Shown piece by piece: positions 24,240 through 32,072 of a stretch of DNA of 43,505 bases. How positions within the stretch are numbered: the stretch's first letter is position 1; each line of letters opens with the position of its first letter. The notes under the pieces were generated by a model. It did not search any database. It was not told the origin of the DNA and worked only from the letters and a program-made list of their open reading frames with translations. Both the position numbers and the translations under genes were made by a program. Origin of the DNA: an uncultured Oscillospiraceae bacterium (GTDB lineage: Bacteria > Bacillota > Clostridia > Oscillospirales > Oscillospiraceae); contig CAKTJX010000021.1 of the NCBI GenBank assembly GCA_934569045.1, positions 1 to 43,505 of the forward strand, written 5' to 3'.

Positions 24240-25592
24240 TCAGCGCTCCATCTTCCACCAGCTCCCCTTCACCATCCTTCCCATCAGCACCGCCGTCCTG
24301 ACCGCCCACTCGGCCCACATGGCGGCCCAGAGGCCGTCCAGGCCCATCTGGAAGTGGAAGCACAGCAGCCAGCCGAGGCCAATGCGGATGCCCCACATGG
24401 AGCACAGGGACAGGACAGAGGGGAACACGGTGTCGTGGGCGGCGCGGAGGACATAGGGTGCCACGTTGGACACGGGCCAGAACAGGAGCATGGGGATGAG
24501 CAGATGGTGCAGGAGCCGCAGCACCGTCTCCCGCATGGCGGGGGTGGTGGTGTAGAGCCCCGTGAGCATGGTGGGGAGCAGGGGATAGCAGATGGCAGCG
24601 CCCAGGGCCACCAGCCCCAGAGCCAGGGCGATGCACTCAAAGCCATAGCGCCGGGCATCCCGGTGGGCTCCCCGGCCGATGCACTGGCCTACCACCGTCA
24701 CGGCCAGGCTGCCGCCTGCCTGCCCCGCCGCGGTAATCACGCCCTGCAAAGAGGTGGCGATGGCGTTGGCGGTGATGGCGGTGGTGCCCAAGGGCACGGT
24801 CATGGTGGCGATGACGATGTTGCCGCCGTACAGGAAGATCTGCTCCAGGCCGAAGGGCACACTGACCCGGAGAATGGAGACGGCGGTCTCCTTTCGGTAG
24901 GTCAGCAGGGTTTTCAGGTTCATGCGGAAGGGCAGGGACCCCGGCCACAGCAGGAAGGCCAGGGCGCAGGCGGAGCCCAGGGCCCGGGCCAGAATCTGGG
25001 CCAGGGCGCTGCCCAGAATATCCAGCTTCAGTATATTTAAAAAGAGAATGCTGAAGAGAAGGTAGGCGACATTGATCACGATGGTCAGGCACAGACACTT
25101 GCCCGAGGCCCCCAGGCCCCGGAGAATGCAGAAGATGCCCGTATAAACGGTAAAGATGATCAGCGAGAAGCTGCCCTCTGCCATATAAGTAATGGCCTTC
25201 TCCAGCACCTCCGGCTCCGCCTGGGGATACAGGGCCGTGAGGATGGGCCGGGGAAAGAGGATGAGCAGCAGACTCAACACCGTGCCGGAGAGGAAGGTCA
25301 TCCACAGAATGTGCCCGGCGGCCAGGGCCGTGCGCTCCATGTCCCGGCTGCCGTAGCTCTGGGCCACCTCCACGGTGCCGCCGGCGGAGATGCCGTTCAT
25401 CAGGCATACAATTAAGGTAAAGATGGGGCTCACCAGATTCACCGCCGCCACAGAGGTTTCTCCGGCGGAGGAGATCAGCGCCGTAATCAGCATACTGATG
25501 AGCATGATGGACAGGCTGTCCAGGATAAAGGGGAAGGTCATCCCGGCCAGCTCCCGCCGGGTAAAGACCCGTTCTTTGTTTTCCGTTTCCAT
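24240..25592 (-). CDS. MATE family efflux transporter
   Basis: This 450-residue protein has about twelve membrane segments in two homologous halves, typical of MATE exporters that expel drugs or cations in exchange for Na+ or H+. The first helix region reads MTFPFILDSLSIMLISMLIT; the loop segments GTVEVAQSYGSRD and GGSLAVTVVGQCIGRG fall in equivalent positions of the two halves. I start at ATG 25592 (METENKERVFTRREL), because the longer in-frame extension is promoter-like DNA. The ribosome site is modest (AAGGGA). The substrate is unknown. Confidence 0.9.
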   Translation of the reverse strand: METENKERVFTRRELAGMTFPFILDSLSIMLISMLITALISSAGETSVAAVNLVSPIFTLIVCLMNGISAGGTVEVAQSYGSRDMERTALAAGHILWMTFLSGTVLSLLLILFPRPILTALYPQAEPEVLEKAITYMAEGSFSLIIFTVYTGIFCILRGLGASGKCLCLTIVINVAYLLFSILFLNILKLDILGSALAQILARALGSACALAFLLWPGSLPFRMNLKTLLTYRKETAVSILRVSVPFGLEQIFLYGGNIVIATMTVPLGTTAITANAIATSLQGVITAAGQAGGSLAVTVVGQCIGRGAHRDARRYGFECIALALGLVALGAAICYPLLPTMLTGLYTTTPAMRETVLRLLHHLLIPMLLFWPVSNVAPYVLRAAHDTVFPSVLSLCSMWGIRIGLGWLLCFHFQMGLDGLWAAMWAEWAVRTAVLMGRMVKGSWWKMER

Positions 25593-25722
25593 GGGGGTGC
25601 ATCCCTTCTTTATTGATCCTGTCAAGAGACTACCACAGCGGCGGAAAAGTGTCAATTCGCTTTGCCGCTTTTTTTGCCGCCCTTGACAAAACCAACAACC
25701 ATAGGCAATAAAAGCCAAGGCC

Positions 25723-25734
25723 ATGTCATGACAT
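25723..25734. promoter_or_regulatory. Operator-like 12-bp palindrome upstream of the LplBC operon
   Basis: ATGTCATGACAT is a perfect palindrome, framed by AAGGCC and GGCCTT. It lies about 90 bases before the first gene of the transporter operon and 130 bases before the divergent MATE gene start, so it could control either. Confidence 0.45.
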
Positions 25735-25824
25735 TTGTCGGCCTTCTTAGTAAAATATACTCAACAAAGCGAAACACGCGACCCCCGTTTCGTCGAAATG
25801 AATAAGAGGAAAGCTGGTGGAATC

Positions 25825-26805
25825 ATGCGCAGCAAGACCCAAGAGATCGCGCGCGCCGAGACCCTCCAGCAGCCAAGCGCCTTTACCAAATGGAAGAAGA
25901 CGCTGGTGCTGCTGACCATGGTCGCCCCCACAGCCGTTTGGCTGCTGCTGCTGCGATACCTGCCAATGGGCGGTATCGTGCTGGCATTTAAGGAATACAA
26001 GATCAACCCCCGGAACCCAAGCTTCTGGAGCAGCCTGGTCAGCTCCCAATGGATGGGACTGAAGAACTTCAAGTTCCTGTTCATGACCAACGCCGCCTGG
26101 GTGGCCATCCGGAACACACTTCTTTACAACATCGTCTTCATCATCCTGGGCGCCATCATTCCGGTGGCCTTCGCCATCATGATGAACGAGATCACCAAGA
26201 AGTTTGTGGCCAAGGCCTACCAGACCATGATGTTCTTCCCGTACTTTTTGAGCTGGGTCGTGGTCAGCTACTTTCTGAACGCCTTTATCGACGCCCAGTA
26301 CGGCATGATCCCCGCCGCCCAGCGGGCCGCGGGAGACGCGGTTTTCTCCTGGTACACCACCACAAAGCCCTGGCCCATTATATTGACCATCGCAAACCTG
26401 TGGAAGAATGTGGGCTACTCAACGGTCCTTTATCTCGCTGCCATCACCGGCATTGACTCCACGCAGTATGAGGCCGCCGCCATTGACGGCGCTTCCAAGT
26501 GGCAGCAGGTCCGGTATGTGACGCTGCCCCACCTGCGCACCATGATCTGCATTCTGTTCATTATGAACGTGGGCAAGATCTTCGCCGCCGACTTCGGCCT
26601 GTTCTACAATGTGCCAATGCAGAACGGCGCCCTGTTCCCGGTGACCCAGGTTATTGATACTTACATCTACCGGGTGTTCGTTACCACCGGCGACATCAGC
26701 TTCAGCAGCGCCGCGGGACTTCTTCAGAATGTGATCGGCTTCGTGTGCATCATGACCGCCAACTCCATCATCAAGAAGCTGGACCCGGACAGCAGCTTGT
26801 TCTAA
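25825..26805 (+). CDS. ABC transporter permease, LplB type
   Basis: This 326-residue permease belongs to the LplB group of polysaccharide/oligosaccharide transporters. The N-terminal pattern LLLLRYLPMGGIVLAFKEYKI with WMGLKNFKFLF is diagnostic, and the docking loop is EAAAIDGASKWQQVRYVTLP. I choose ATG 25825; longer in-frame starts lack a ribosome site. The adjacent LplC-type permease starts 12 bases after its stop. The ATPase is missing from the locus, as is usual for this group. Confidence 0.9.
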   Translation: MRSKTQEIARAETLQQPSAFTKWKKTLVLLTMVAPTAVWLLLLRYLPMGGIVLAFKEYKINPRNPSFWSSLVSSQWMGLKNFKFLFMTNAAWVAIRNTLLYNIVFIILGAIIPVAFAIMMNEITKKFVAKAYQTMMFFPYFLSWVVVSYFLNAFIDAQYGMIPAAQRAAGDAVFSWYTTTKPWPIILTIANLWKNVGYSTVLYLAAITGIDSTQYEAAAIDGASKWQQVRYVTLPHLRTMICILFIMNVGKIFAADFGLFYNVPMQNGALFPVTQVIDTYIYRVFVTTGDISFSSAAGLLQNVIGFVCIMTANSIIKKLDPDSSLF

Positions 26806-26817
26806 GGAGGTATCCCC

Positions 26818-27741
26818 ATGTCTGCACAACATCACAAGAACACGCGGCTGAACTCCGTCAGCGCGGGCACCGAGGCCATTATCCACATCATCATCGGCCT
26901 GTTCTCCCTGGCGTGTATCATCCCCTTCATCTTCGTTATCATCATTGCCTTCTCCGCGGAGCAGTCCATTCGGGAGATCGGCTACTCCTTCTGGCCCACC
27001 CAGTGGAGCACCGCCACCTTTGCCTACGCCTTCGGCAAGCTGCCCCAGATCTGGCGTTCCTTCTTCAACAGCGTCCTGATCACCGTGGTGGGCACCCTGG
27101 CAAGCACCCTGATGTGCGCCCTGTACTCCTACGCGCTGTACCGGCCGGACTTTAAGTTCCGTAACTTCTTCACCTTCTTCAGCTTCTTCACCATGATCTT
27201 CGGCGGCGGCCTGGTGCCCACCTACGTGATCTCTACGAAGGTGCTGGGCCTGGGCGAGAATTACGCGGCCCTGATCGTACCCCTGCTGGTTTCCCCCTTC
27301 AACATCATCATCATGCGGACCTTCTTCCAGAGCTCCGTACCCATGGACCTGATTGAGGCCGCCACCATTGACGGCAGCGGCGAATACTCCACCCTCTTCC
27401 GGGTGGTCATCCCCATCGCCAAGCCGGGCCTTGCCACCGTAGCCCTCCTCAATGCCCTGGCCTACTGGAACGACTGGTATCAGTCCCTGCTGTACATCAA
27501 GCAGAACAAGGTCCTGCAGCCCCTGCAGGCCCTGCTGATGGAGCTGCAGAACAACGTGGAGTACCTGAACCGGATGGCAGGCTCCATGGGCACCGCCGCC
27601 ATCCAGGAGGCCGCCAAGGCCCCCACCCAGACCCTCCGCATGGCCCTGGTCGTCATCATCGTGCTTCCCATCGCCTGCGCCTATCCCTTCTTCCAGCGCT
27701 ACATCGTGGCCGGCCTGACTGTCGGTTCCGTGAAGGGCTGA
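26818..27741 (+). CDS. ABC transporter permease, LplC/YtcP type
   Basis: This 307-residue MalG-side permease of the LplC group carries FTMIFGGGLVPTYVISTKVLGL, characteristic of the group, and the docking loop EAATIDGSGEYSTLFRVVIP, ending in GSVKG. AAGGAGG precedes the ATG. With the LplB-type partner it forms the channel for the binding protein encoded next. Confidence 0.92.
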   Translation: MSAQHHKNTRLNSVSAGTEAIIHIIIGLFSLACIIPFIFVIIIAFSAEQSIREIGYSFWPTQWSTATFAYAFGKLPQIWRSFFNSVLITVVGTLASTLMCALYSYALYRPDFKFRNFFTFFSFFTMIFGGGLVPTYVISTKVLGLGENYAALIVPLLVSPFNIIIMRTFFQSSVPMDLIEAATIDGSGEYSTLFRVVIPIAKPGLATVALLNALAYWNDWYQSLLYIKQNKVLQPLQALLMELQNNVEYLNRMAGSMGTAAIQEAAKAPTQTLRMALVVIIVLPIACAYPFFQRYIVAGLTVGSVKG

Positions 27742-27817
27742 GAAATACCCACTCTTTGGCTCAACCAGCGAAACGCTGTTTGGCAAATACAAAAACCTAA
27801 AAAATGGAGGATGTATC

Positions 27818-29437
27818 ATGAAAAAGCTACTGGCCCTGTTGCTGGCCGCGGTTATGGTCCTCGGACTTGCCGCCTGCGGTTCCGGCTCCACCACCCCCGC
27901 CGCTACCACCGCTGCACCCGCAGCTGCCGACGCGGCTGCTGACACCACCGCCGCTGCGGAAACCACCGCTGCCGCTGCTCTGGACCCCGTGAATATCAAA
28001 ATCTGGTTCCACGGCAGCAACGTGACCCCCGATGCCTCTGCCAAGGTTATGGAGCAGGTCAATGCCTACCTGAAGGACAAGATCAATGTGACCGTAGAGC
28101 CCATCTGGGGCACCTGGGGTGACTTCGATCAGGCTTCCGTGACCGCTCTGGCCGGCGGCGACGACGTGGACATCTACTTCACCTGCAACTGGTCCGCCGA
28201 CGAGTACAACAAGTACGCCCGTGACGGCTACTGGGTCAAGCTGGACGACCTGCTGCCCAAGTACGCTGCCGAGCTGCAGTCCACCATCCCCGAGGGCATC
28301 TGGGACTGCGCCAAGACCAACGGTTACGACGGCTTCGGCATCTACGCCGTTCCCGCTCTGAAGGACACCGCTACCCAGAACTGCTGGGACGTCAACGGCA
28401 CCCTGCTGGCTGACATCGGCTACGATGTGGACAAGGTCTGCGCTGACGGCCTGGACTACTACTCCGATGAGTTCGAGGAAATGCTGAAGAAGGCCAAGGA
28501 GTACAAGGCTTCTCAGGGTGAGACCGACTTCTATCCCCTGGTTGTTGAGCCTGTCGTTCTCGAGAGAATGGTTACCGGCTCCTCCATCGTCACCGGCGAC
28601 CTGAACGGCGCTTACATGCTGTCCTACTACTACGACACCGAGCATCCCTCTCACGACACCGGCAATAAGTTCGTCAACAAGTACGGCACCGAAGAGTTCA
28701 AGAAGTACGCCGAGCGTACCTACGACCTGGCCCAGAAGGGTTACATCTCCCCCAGCACCCAGAACGTTGGTACCTCCAATGACTACCTGTCTTCCTGCCA
28801 GGCTTCCGCTTCCTACCTGTTCGGCACTCAGTCCTACGCTTACGGCTATGAGGCCACTACCAGAGGCGTTCGCGGCGTTGATGTCCGCTACGTCCCCGCT
28901 GACGCTCCTTACATGGACGCTACCTCCGGCCAGGGCGCTATGATGGCTATCTCCGCCACCTCCAAGAACCCTGAGCGCGCGCTGATGTTCCTGAACCTGC
29001 TGAACACCGATCCCGCCCTGATGACCCTAATGAACTACGGCGTGGAAGGCATCAACTACACCACCAACTCCGATGGCACCATCACCTTCGTGGACGACAC
29101 CCACGGCGGCTACATGCCCTGGAGAAACGGCATGGGCAACGTTCGTATCCTGCCTCCCACCTCTGACGAGGGCGTGACCTACTGGGATGACTTCGCTGCT
29201 TACTACGACTCCGCTGAGGCTCTGCCTTACGGCGGCTTCATCTTCGACAACTCCTCCGTCAAGACTGAGGGCGGCGCTCTGGCCAACGTTTACGCTGAGT
29301 ATGCCTTCAATCTGATGTCCGGCGCCACCAACCCCGACACCGTCCTGCCCGAGTTCCTGAGCAAGATGGAAGCTGCCGGTATCGACGCCTTCGTTGCCGA
29401 GGCCAACAGCCAGCTGGATGCCTACCTGGGCAAGTAA
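27818..29437 (+). CDS. ABC transporter substrate-binding lipoprotein, LplA type
   Basis: This 539-residue lipoprotein has the lipobox LAAC (Cys20) and an Ala/Thr-rich linker up to about residue 55. The large solute-binding domain starts NIKIWFHGSNV, and the length near 540 is typical of the LplA group that partners LplB/LplC permeases. Such systems carry complex oligosaccharides. TGGAGG (27805-27810) precedes the ATG. It is last in the operon and ends at a strong terminator. The substrate cannot be told from sequence; the nearby LacI regulator, YesL and nagB remnant suggest a plant- or host-glycan sugar. Confidence 0.9.
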   Translation: MKKLLALLLAAVMVLGLAACGSGSTTPAATTAAPAAADAAADTTAAAETTAAAALDPVNIKIWFHGSNVTPDASAKVMEQVNAYLKDKINVTVEPIWGTWGDFDQASVTALAGGDDVDIYFTCNWSADEYNKYARDGYWVKLDDLLPKYAAELQSTIPEGIWDCAKTNGYDGFGIYAVPALKDTATQNCWDVNGTLLADIGYDVDKVCADGLDYYSDEFEEMLKKAKEYKASQGETDFYPLVVEPVVLERMVTGSSIVTGDLNGAYMLSYYYDTEHPSHDTGNKFVNKYGTEEFKKYAERTYDLAQKGYISPSTQNVGTSNDYLSSCQASASYLFGTQSYAYGYEATTRGVRGVDVRYVPADAPYMDATSGQGAMMAISATSKNPERALMFLNLLNTDPALMTLMNYGVEGINYTTNSDGTITFVDDTHGGYMPWRNGMGNVRILPPTSDEGVTYWDDFAAYYDSAEALPYGGFIFDNSSVKTEGGALANVYAEYAFNLMSGATNPDTVLPEFLSKMEAAGIDAFVAEANSQLDAYLGK

Positions 29438-29474
29438 TTAAGCTACTCCACATTTCTGTTTCTCCTCTTAAATG

Positions 29475-29506
29475 AAAAAAGCCGGACCGAAAGGTTCGGC
29501 TTTTTT
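29475..29506 (+). terminator. Terminator of the LplBC/LplA operon
   Basis: GCCGGACC-GAAA-GGTTCGGC (one G-U pair) with an A run before and six T's after; it can also act on the opposite strand. Confidence 0.9.
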
Positions 29507-29582
29507 CATGGGATGCCTGGTTGAGCGTATCCCCCGACGGAGAAGGCAGTAGGCTTCTTATCCGGGTTATATAGTATTTTAC

Positions 29583-29752
29583 AATGCAAATCAATCCTTA
29601 AAAAATTCCAAATTTCAAGGATATTAGAAACGTTTTGAAACTTTTGAGCCTCGTAGGGGCGGCTATCAGCCGCCCGGAAGGTATCGAAAGTGGGACGTAA
29701 AGACCAAACGCTCAGGCTTGGTCGACTCCGGGCGGCTGGTAGCCGCCCCTAC
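29583..29752. repeat. Palindromic intergenic element, copy 8
   Basis: The left end AATGCAAATCAA (29583-29594) and AT-rich arm lead to the 100-bp core (29653-29752). The right terminal repeat is missing: after GGGCCTTCCAC the sequence diverges, so this copy is truncated. Confidence 0.85.
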
Positions 29753-29824
29753 GGGCCTTCCACAGGCTAGAATTCCTTGGGCAAGAAACCGCCCCCGCCG
29801 GAGCGGGGGCGCTGCGAACAAATA

Positions 29825-30387
29825 TTACACCAAATCCATCACATACTTCGCCGCGTCCTTATCCAGCAGGAACTCGCAGTTGGGGGGGAGCTGGAGGACG
29901 GAGGCGGGGATGGCTTCGGTGACGGGGCCCTTGAGCATTTCCTTGACCATTTCCGCCTTGTGTTCTCCCTTGGCGATCAGGATGATGCGGCGGGAGTGCA
30001 TGATGGTCTTCACGCCCAGGGTCAGGCCACCCAGGGGATAGTCCGGGGCGACCCCGGTTTCCCTGCGGACCCGGGCCTCAAAGATGGGGTCCATGGGGGA
30101 GACCCAGGTCTCGCTGCCGAAGGGGGTGCCGGGCTGCCCAGCAGATTGTCTGTGATCCGGGTGGCTCCGGCGGAGGTGGCCCGGAAGCCGTCCCCGAACC
30201 GGGTCCGCAGGATGAAGTCCAGGCCCCACTGGGCCTCCAGAGTGTGATTTTCCCGGTTCCAGAGCACCTTGCTCTGCAGCACCTTTTTCTTCAAAAACCC
30301 CGCCTCCAGGGCGTTCTCCCGGTGCAGCGGCAGGGGACGGTGGAGGTAGAGGCTCTCTTCCAGCTCTTTGGCAAATTGCGGATTCAT
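29825..30387 (-). pseudogene. Chimeric broken gene: unidentified 5' part joined out of frame to the C-terminal part of nagB
   Basis: From 30387 to about 30136 one frame encodes MNPQFAKELEESLYLHRPLP through LEAQWGLDFILRTRFGDGFR, about 84 residues that are not NagB. The WGLDF segment faintly recalls GH9-type alpha-toroid enzymes, but I do not recognise it firmly. From about 30133 to 29825, in another frame, about 102 residues match the C-terminal part of glucosamine-6-phosphate deaminase: PGTPFGSETWVSP, LTLGVKTIMHSRRIILIAKG and GPVTEAIPASVLQLPPN. The N-terminal half of NagB with its active-site Asp is absent. A deletion joining two genes explains this. The upstream promoter, cre-like site and AAAGGAAT ribosome region remain. 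Confidence 0.75.
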
Positions 30388-30419
30388 AGGCAGATTCCTT
30401 TCGGATGATTTTGTTTGTA

Positions 30420-30455
30420 ACCATCTTATTATGAAAACGTTTACATTTCAAGCAG
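30420..30455 (-). promoter_or_regulatory. Promoter with cre-type operator for the chimeric gene
   Basis: The 14-bp site at 30432-30445, read on the minus strand as TGTAAACGTTTTCA, fits the cre consensus TGWAARCGYTWWCA at every position. It lies inside the 17-base spacer between TTGAAA and TAAGAT, so a bound CcpA or LacI-type protein would block the promoter. Confidence 0.7.
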
Positions 30456-30499
30456 TCAAATTATATAAAAAAGAATCGGTGTATATGTGAGAAAATACG

Positions 30500-30523
30500 G
30501 TATTCTCGAAATATGGAGAATAC
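30500..30523. promoter_or_regulatory. Operator-like inverted repeat upstream of the lacI promoter
   Basis: GTATTCTC and GAGAATAC are perfect inverted 8-mers eight bases apart, ending just before the -35 box. A related half site GAGAAAATAC lies at 30489-30498. Confidence 0.45.
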
Positions 30524-30526
30524 TGC

Positions 30527-30555
30527 TTGAAAATTTTTTCATAGAGGAGTATACT
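30527..30555 (+). promoter_or_regulatory. Promoter of the lacI-family regulator gene
   Basis: TTGAAA (30527-30532) and TATACT (30550-30555) have a 17-base spacer. The transcript would carry a leader of about 290 bases that includes the whole 150-bp palindromic element. Confidence 0.65.
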
Positions 30556-30612
30556 AGGGACAGTCAATTGGAGCCCTTCGATGCACGCATAACCTGAAGG
30601 GGAAGCCCCATA

Positions 30613-30762
30613 GGGGCTGTTGCAAAATAAGCATTTTTGTAGGGGCGGCTACCAGCCGCCCGCGATCTCACGGAATTGCGCATTTGATGGATGCGCTCTG
30701 TCCCGAAAGTCGGCGGGCGGCTAATAGCCGCCCCTACGGGTTTACTATTTTGCAACAGCCCC
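30613..30762. repeat. Palindromic intergenic element, copy 9 (150-bp subtype)
   Basis: Inverted twin of 22638-22787, with the same 17-bp ends GGGGCTGTTGCAAAATA and a 99-bp core (30639-30737). It lies in the leader of the lacI gene. Confidence 0.92.
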
Positions 30763-30848
30763 AGGGGGCTTCCCTCCGGGGGTATACGTTCCACCGGGCC
30801 GTCATTGTCAATTGTCAACTGTCAATTCTACAGAAAGGAGTCCTGTCC

Positions 30849-31913
30849 ATGGAGAAAAGCGTGACCATTGTAGAAATCGCCAAGGAGTGCGGGGTGTCGG
30901 TGGCTACGGTGTCCCGGGTGCTGAATGGCAGCGCACCGGTGGCGGAGGAGAAGCGGGCGCGGATTCTGGAGGCCATTGCCCGGCACCGGTATACGCCCAA
31001 TGCCTTTGCCCGGAGCCTGGTCAGCCGCCAGAGCATGACCCTGGGGGTGCTGATTCCGGACATTGCCAACCCCTATTTTTCCTCCATGTTCACGGCCTTT
31101 GAGGCGGCGGCCCAGGAGGCGGGGTACTCTGTTCTGCTGTGCAATACCGCCTTTTCCAGCCTCCACGCCCAGGAGAAGGCCCTCCGGGAGGCCAAGTATT
31201 TTCAGACCATGGTGGACAAGCGGGTGGATGGCGTGCTGGTGGTGGGCGGCCAGGCAGACCTGTCCCGGCCCGGGGAAGGGTATCGGGTGGCTCTGCGGGA
31301 GCTGGCGGCCCGGCTGCCGGTGGTGGTGCTGGGCAGCCCCATCGAGGGGGTGGAGTGCCAGTTCATCCAGCGGGAGCGGGGCCAGGGGGCCTTTTCCTGC
31401 GTGAACTATCTGGCAGGCCTGGGCCACCGGCGCATCGCCTTTGTGGGCGGTGAGCAGGGGGTGGATATTACGGAGCAGCGCCTGGGGGCCTACCGGGAGG
31501 CGGTGGCGGCCCTGGGGCTTCCCCGGGACCCGGCCCTGGTGCAGCTCTCGGATTACTATGCCCCAGAGGGCTTCCGGGCGGCCCAGCGGCTCTTAGGCTG
31601 CGGAGCCCGGTTCACGGCGATTCTCGCCATGAACGACAGCGTGGCCCTGGGCGTCTACCGGGCCCTGGCGGATGCGGGACTGCGGATTCCCCAGGACGTA
31701 TCCGTCATCAGCTGCGACCAGTTCTACAACGCGGAGTACATGGTCCCCCGGCTTTCCAGCGTGGACCAGCACAACGATCTCTTCGGCCGCTTTGTCATCG
31801 GCACCCTGCTGGCGGCGGTGAACGGCCGGCAGGAGACGGTGCGGCTGCGCTACGACCCGGAGCTCATCCTCCGGGAGAGCTGCATGCCCCCGGCCCCGGC
31901 AGCCAAAGAATAA
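30849..31913 (+). CDS. LacI family transcriptional regulator
   Basis: This 354-residue protein has an N-terminal LacI helix-turn-helix (VTIVEIAKECGVSVATVSRVLNG, residues 5-27) and hinge (FARSLVSRQS). The periplasmic-binding-like effector domain contains GVLIPDIANPYFSSMF, RVDGVLVVGG, GHRRIAFVGG and AILAMNDSVALGVYRAL. It probably represses sugar genes by binding sites with a central CG, such as the one in front of the divergent chimeric gene. AAAGGAG precedes ATG 30849; in-frame codons upstream are repeat DNA. The regulated sugar is unknown. Confidence 0.93.
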   Translation: MEKSVTIVEIAKECGVSVATVSRVLNGSAPVAEEKRARILEAIARHRYTPNAFARSLVSRQSMTLGVLIPDIANPYFSSMFTAFEAAAQEAGYSVLLCNTAFSSLHAQEKALREAKYFQTMVDKRVDGVLVVGGQADLSRPGEGYRVALRELAARLPVVVLGSPIEGVECQFIQRERGQGAFSCVNYLAGLGHRRIAFVGGEQGVDITEQRLGAYREAVAALGLPRDPALVQLSDYYAPEGFRAAQRLLGCGARFTAILAMNDSVALGVYRALADAGLRIPQDVSVISCDQFYNAEYMVPRLSSVDQHNDLFGRFVIGTLLAAVNGRQETVRLRYDPELILRESCMPPAPAAKE

Positions 31914-31925
31914 AATCGGAAGCCC

Positions 31926-32025
31926 GTAGGGGCGGCTACCAGCCGCCCGGAAGTGACCGGGACTGAGCGCTTTGTCTGTACCCGCCACTTTCGATCCCTT
32001 CCGGGCGGCTAATAGCCGCCCCTAC
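31926..32025. repeat. Palindromic intergenic element, copy 10 (100-bp core)
   Basis: The core starts 13 bases after the lacI stop codon. A diverged end TTGATTGAAT follows at about 32043. Confidence 0.88.
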
Positions 32026-32072
32026 GGTTAGAAATGTCCAGAATTGATTGAATATAAAGGAGAGATGAACCC

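Larger units (their letters stand above)
29438..29824. other. Intergenic region between the lplA-type gene and the nagB remnant
   Basis: No gene is seen. It holds the operon terminator, a degenerate GTATAC repeat (29519-29575) and palindromic element copy 8. Confidence 0.65.
30388..30848. other. Divergent regulatory region between the chimeric gene and lacI
   Basis: No gene is seen. It contains the cre-type site (30432-30445), an inverted repeat GTATTCTC/GAGAATAC (30500-30523), the lacI promoter (30527-30555), the 150-bp palindromic element (30613-30762), a GTATAC half repeat (30764-30799) and a GTCAATTGTCAACTGTCAATT stretch before the ribosome site. Confidence 0.7.

Noticed and set aside
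21261..25592. Prophage
   Set aside because: Only one phage-like domain (DUF6291) is present; no integrase, structural, packaging or lysis genes accompany it.
29825..30451. Single intact 208-codon protein on the minus strand
   Set aside because: Its first half has no family resemblance and lies over the start of another coding frame; only the last 102 residues are NagB.
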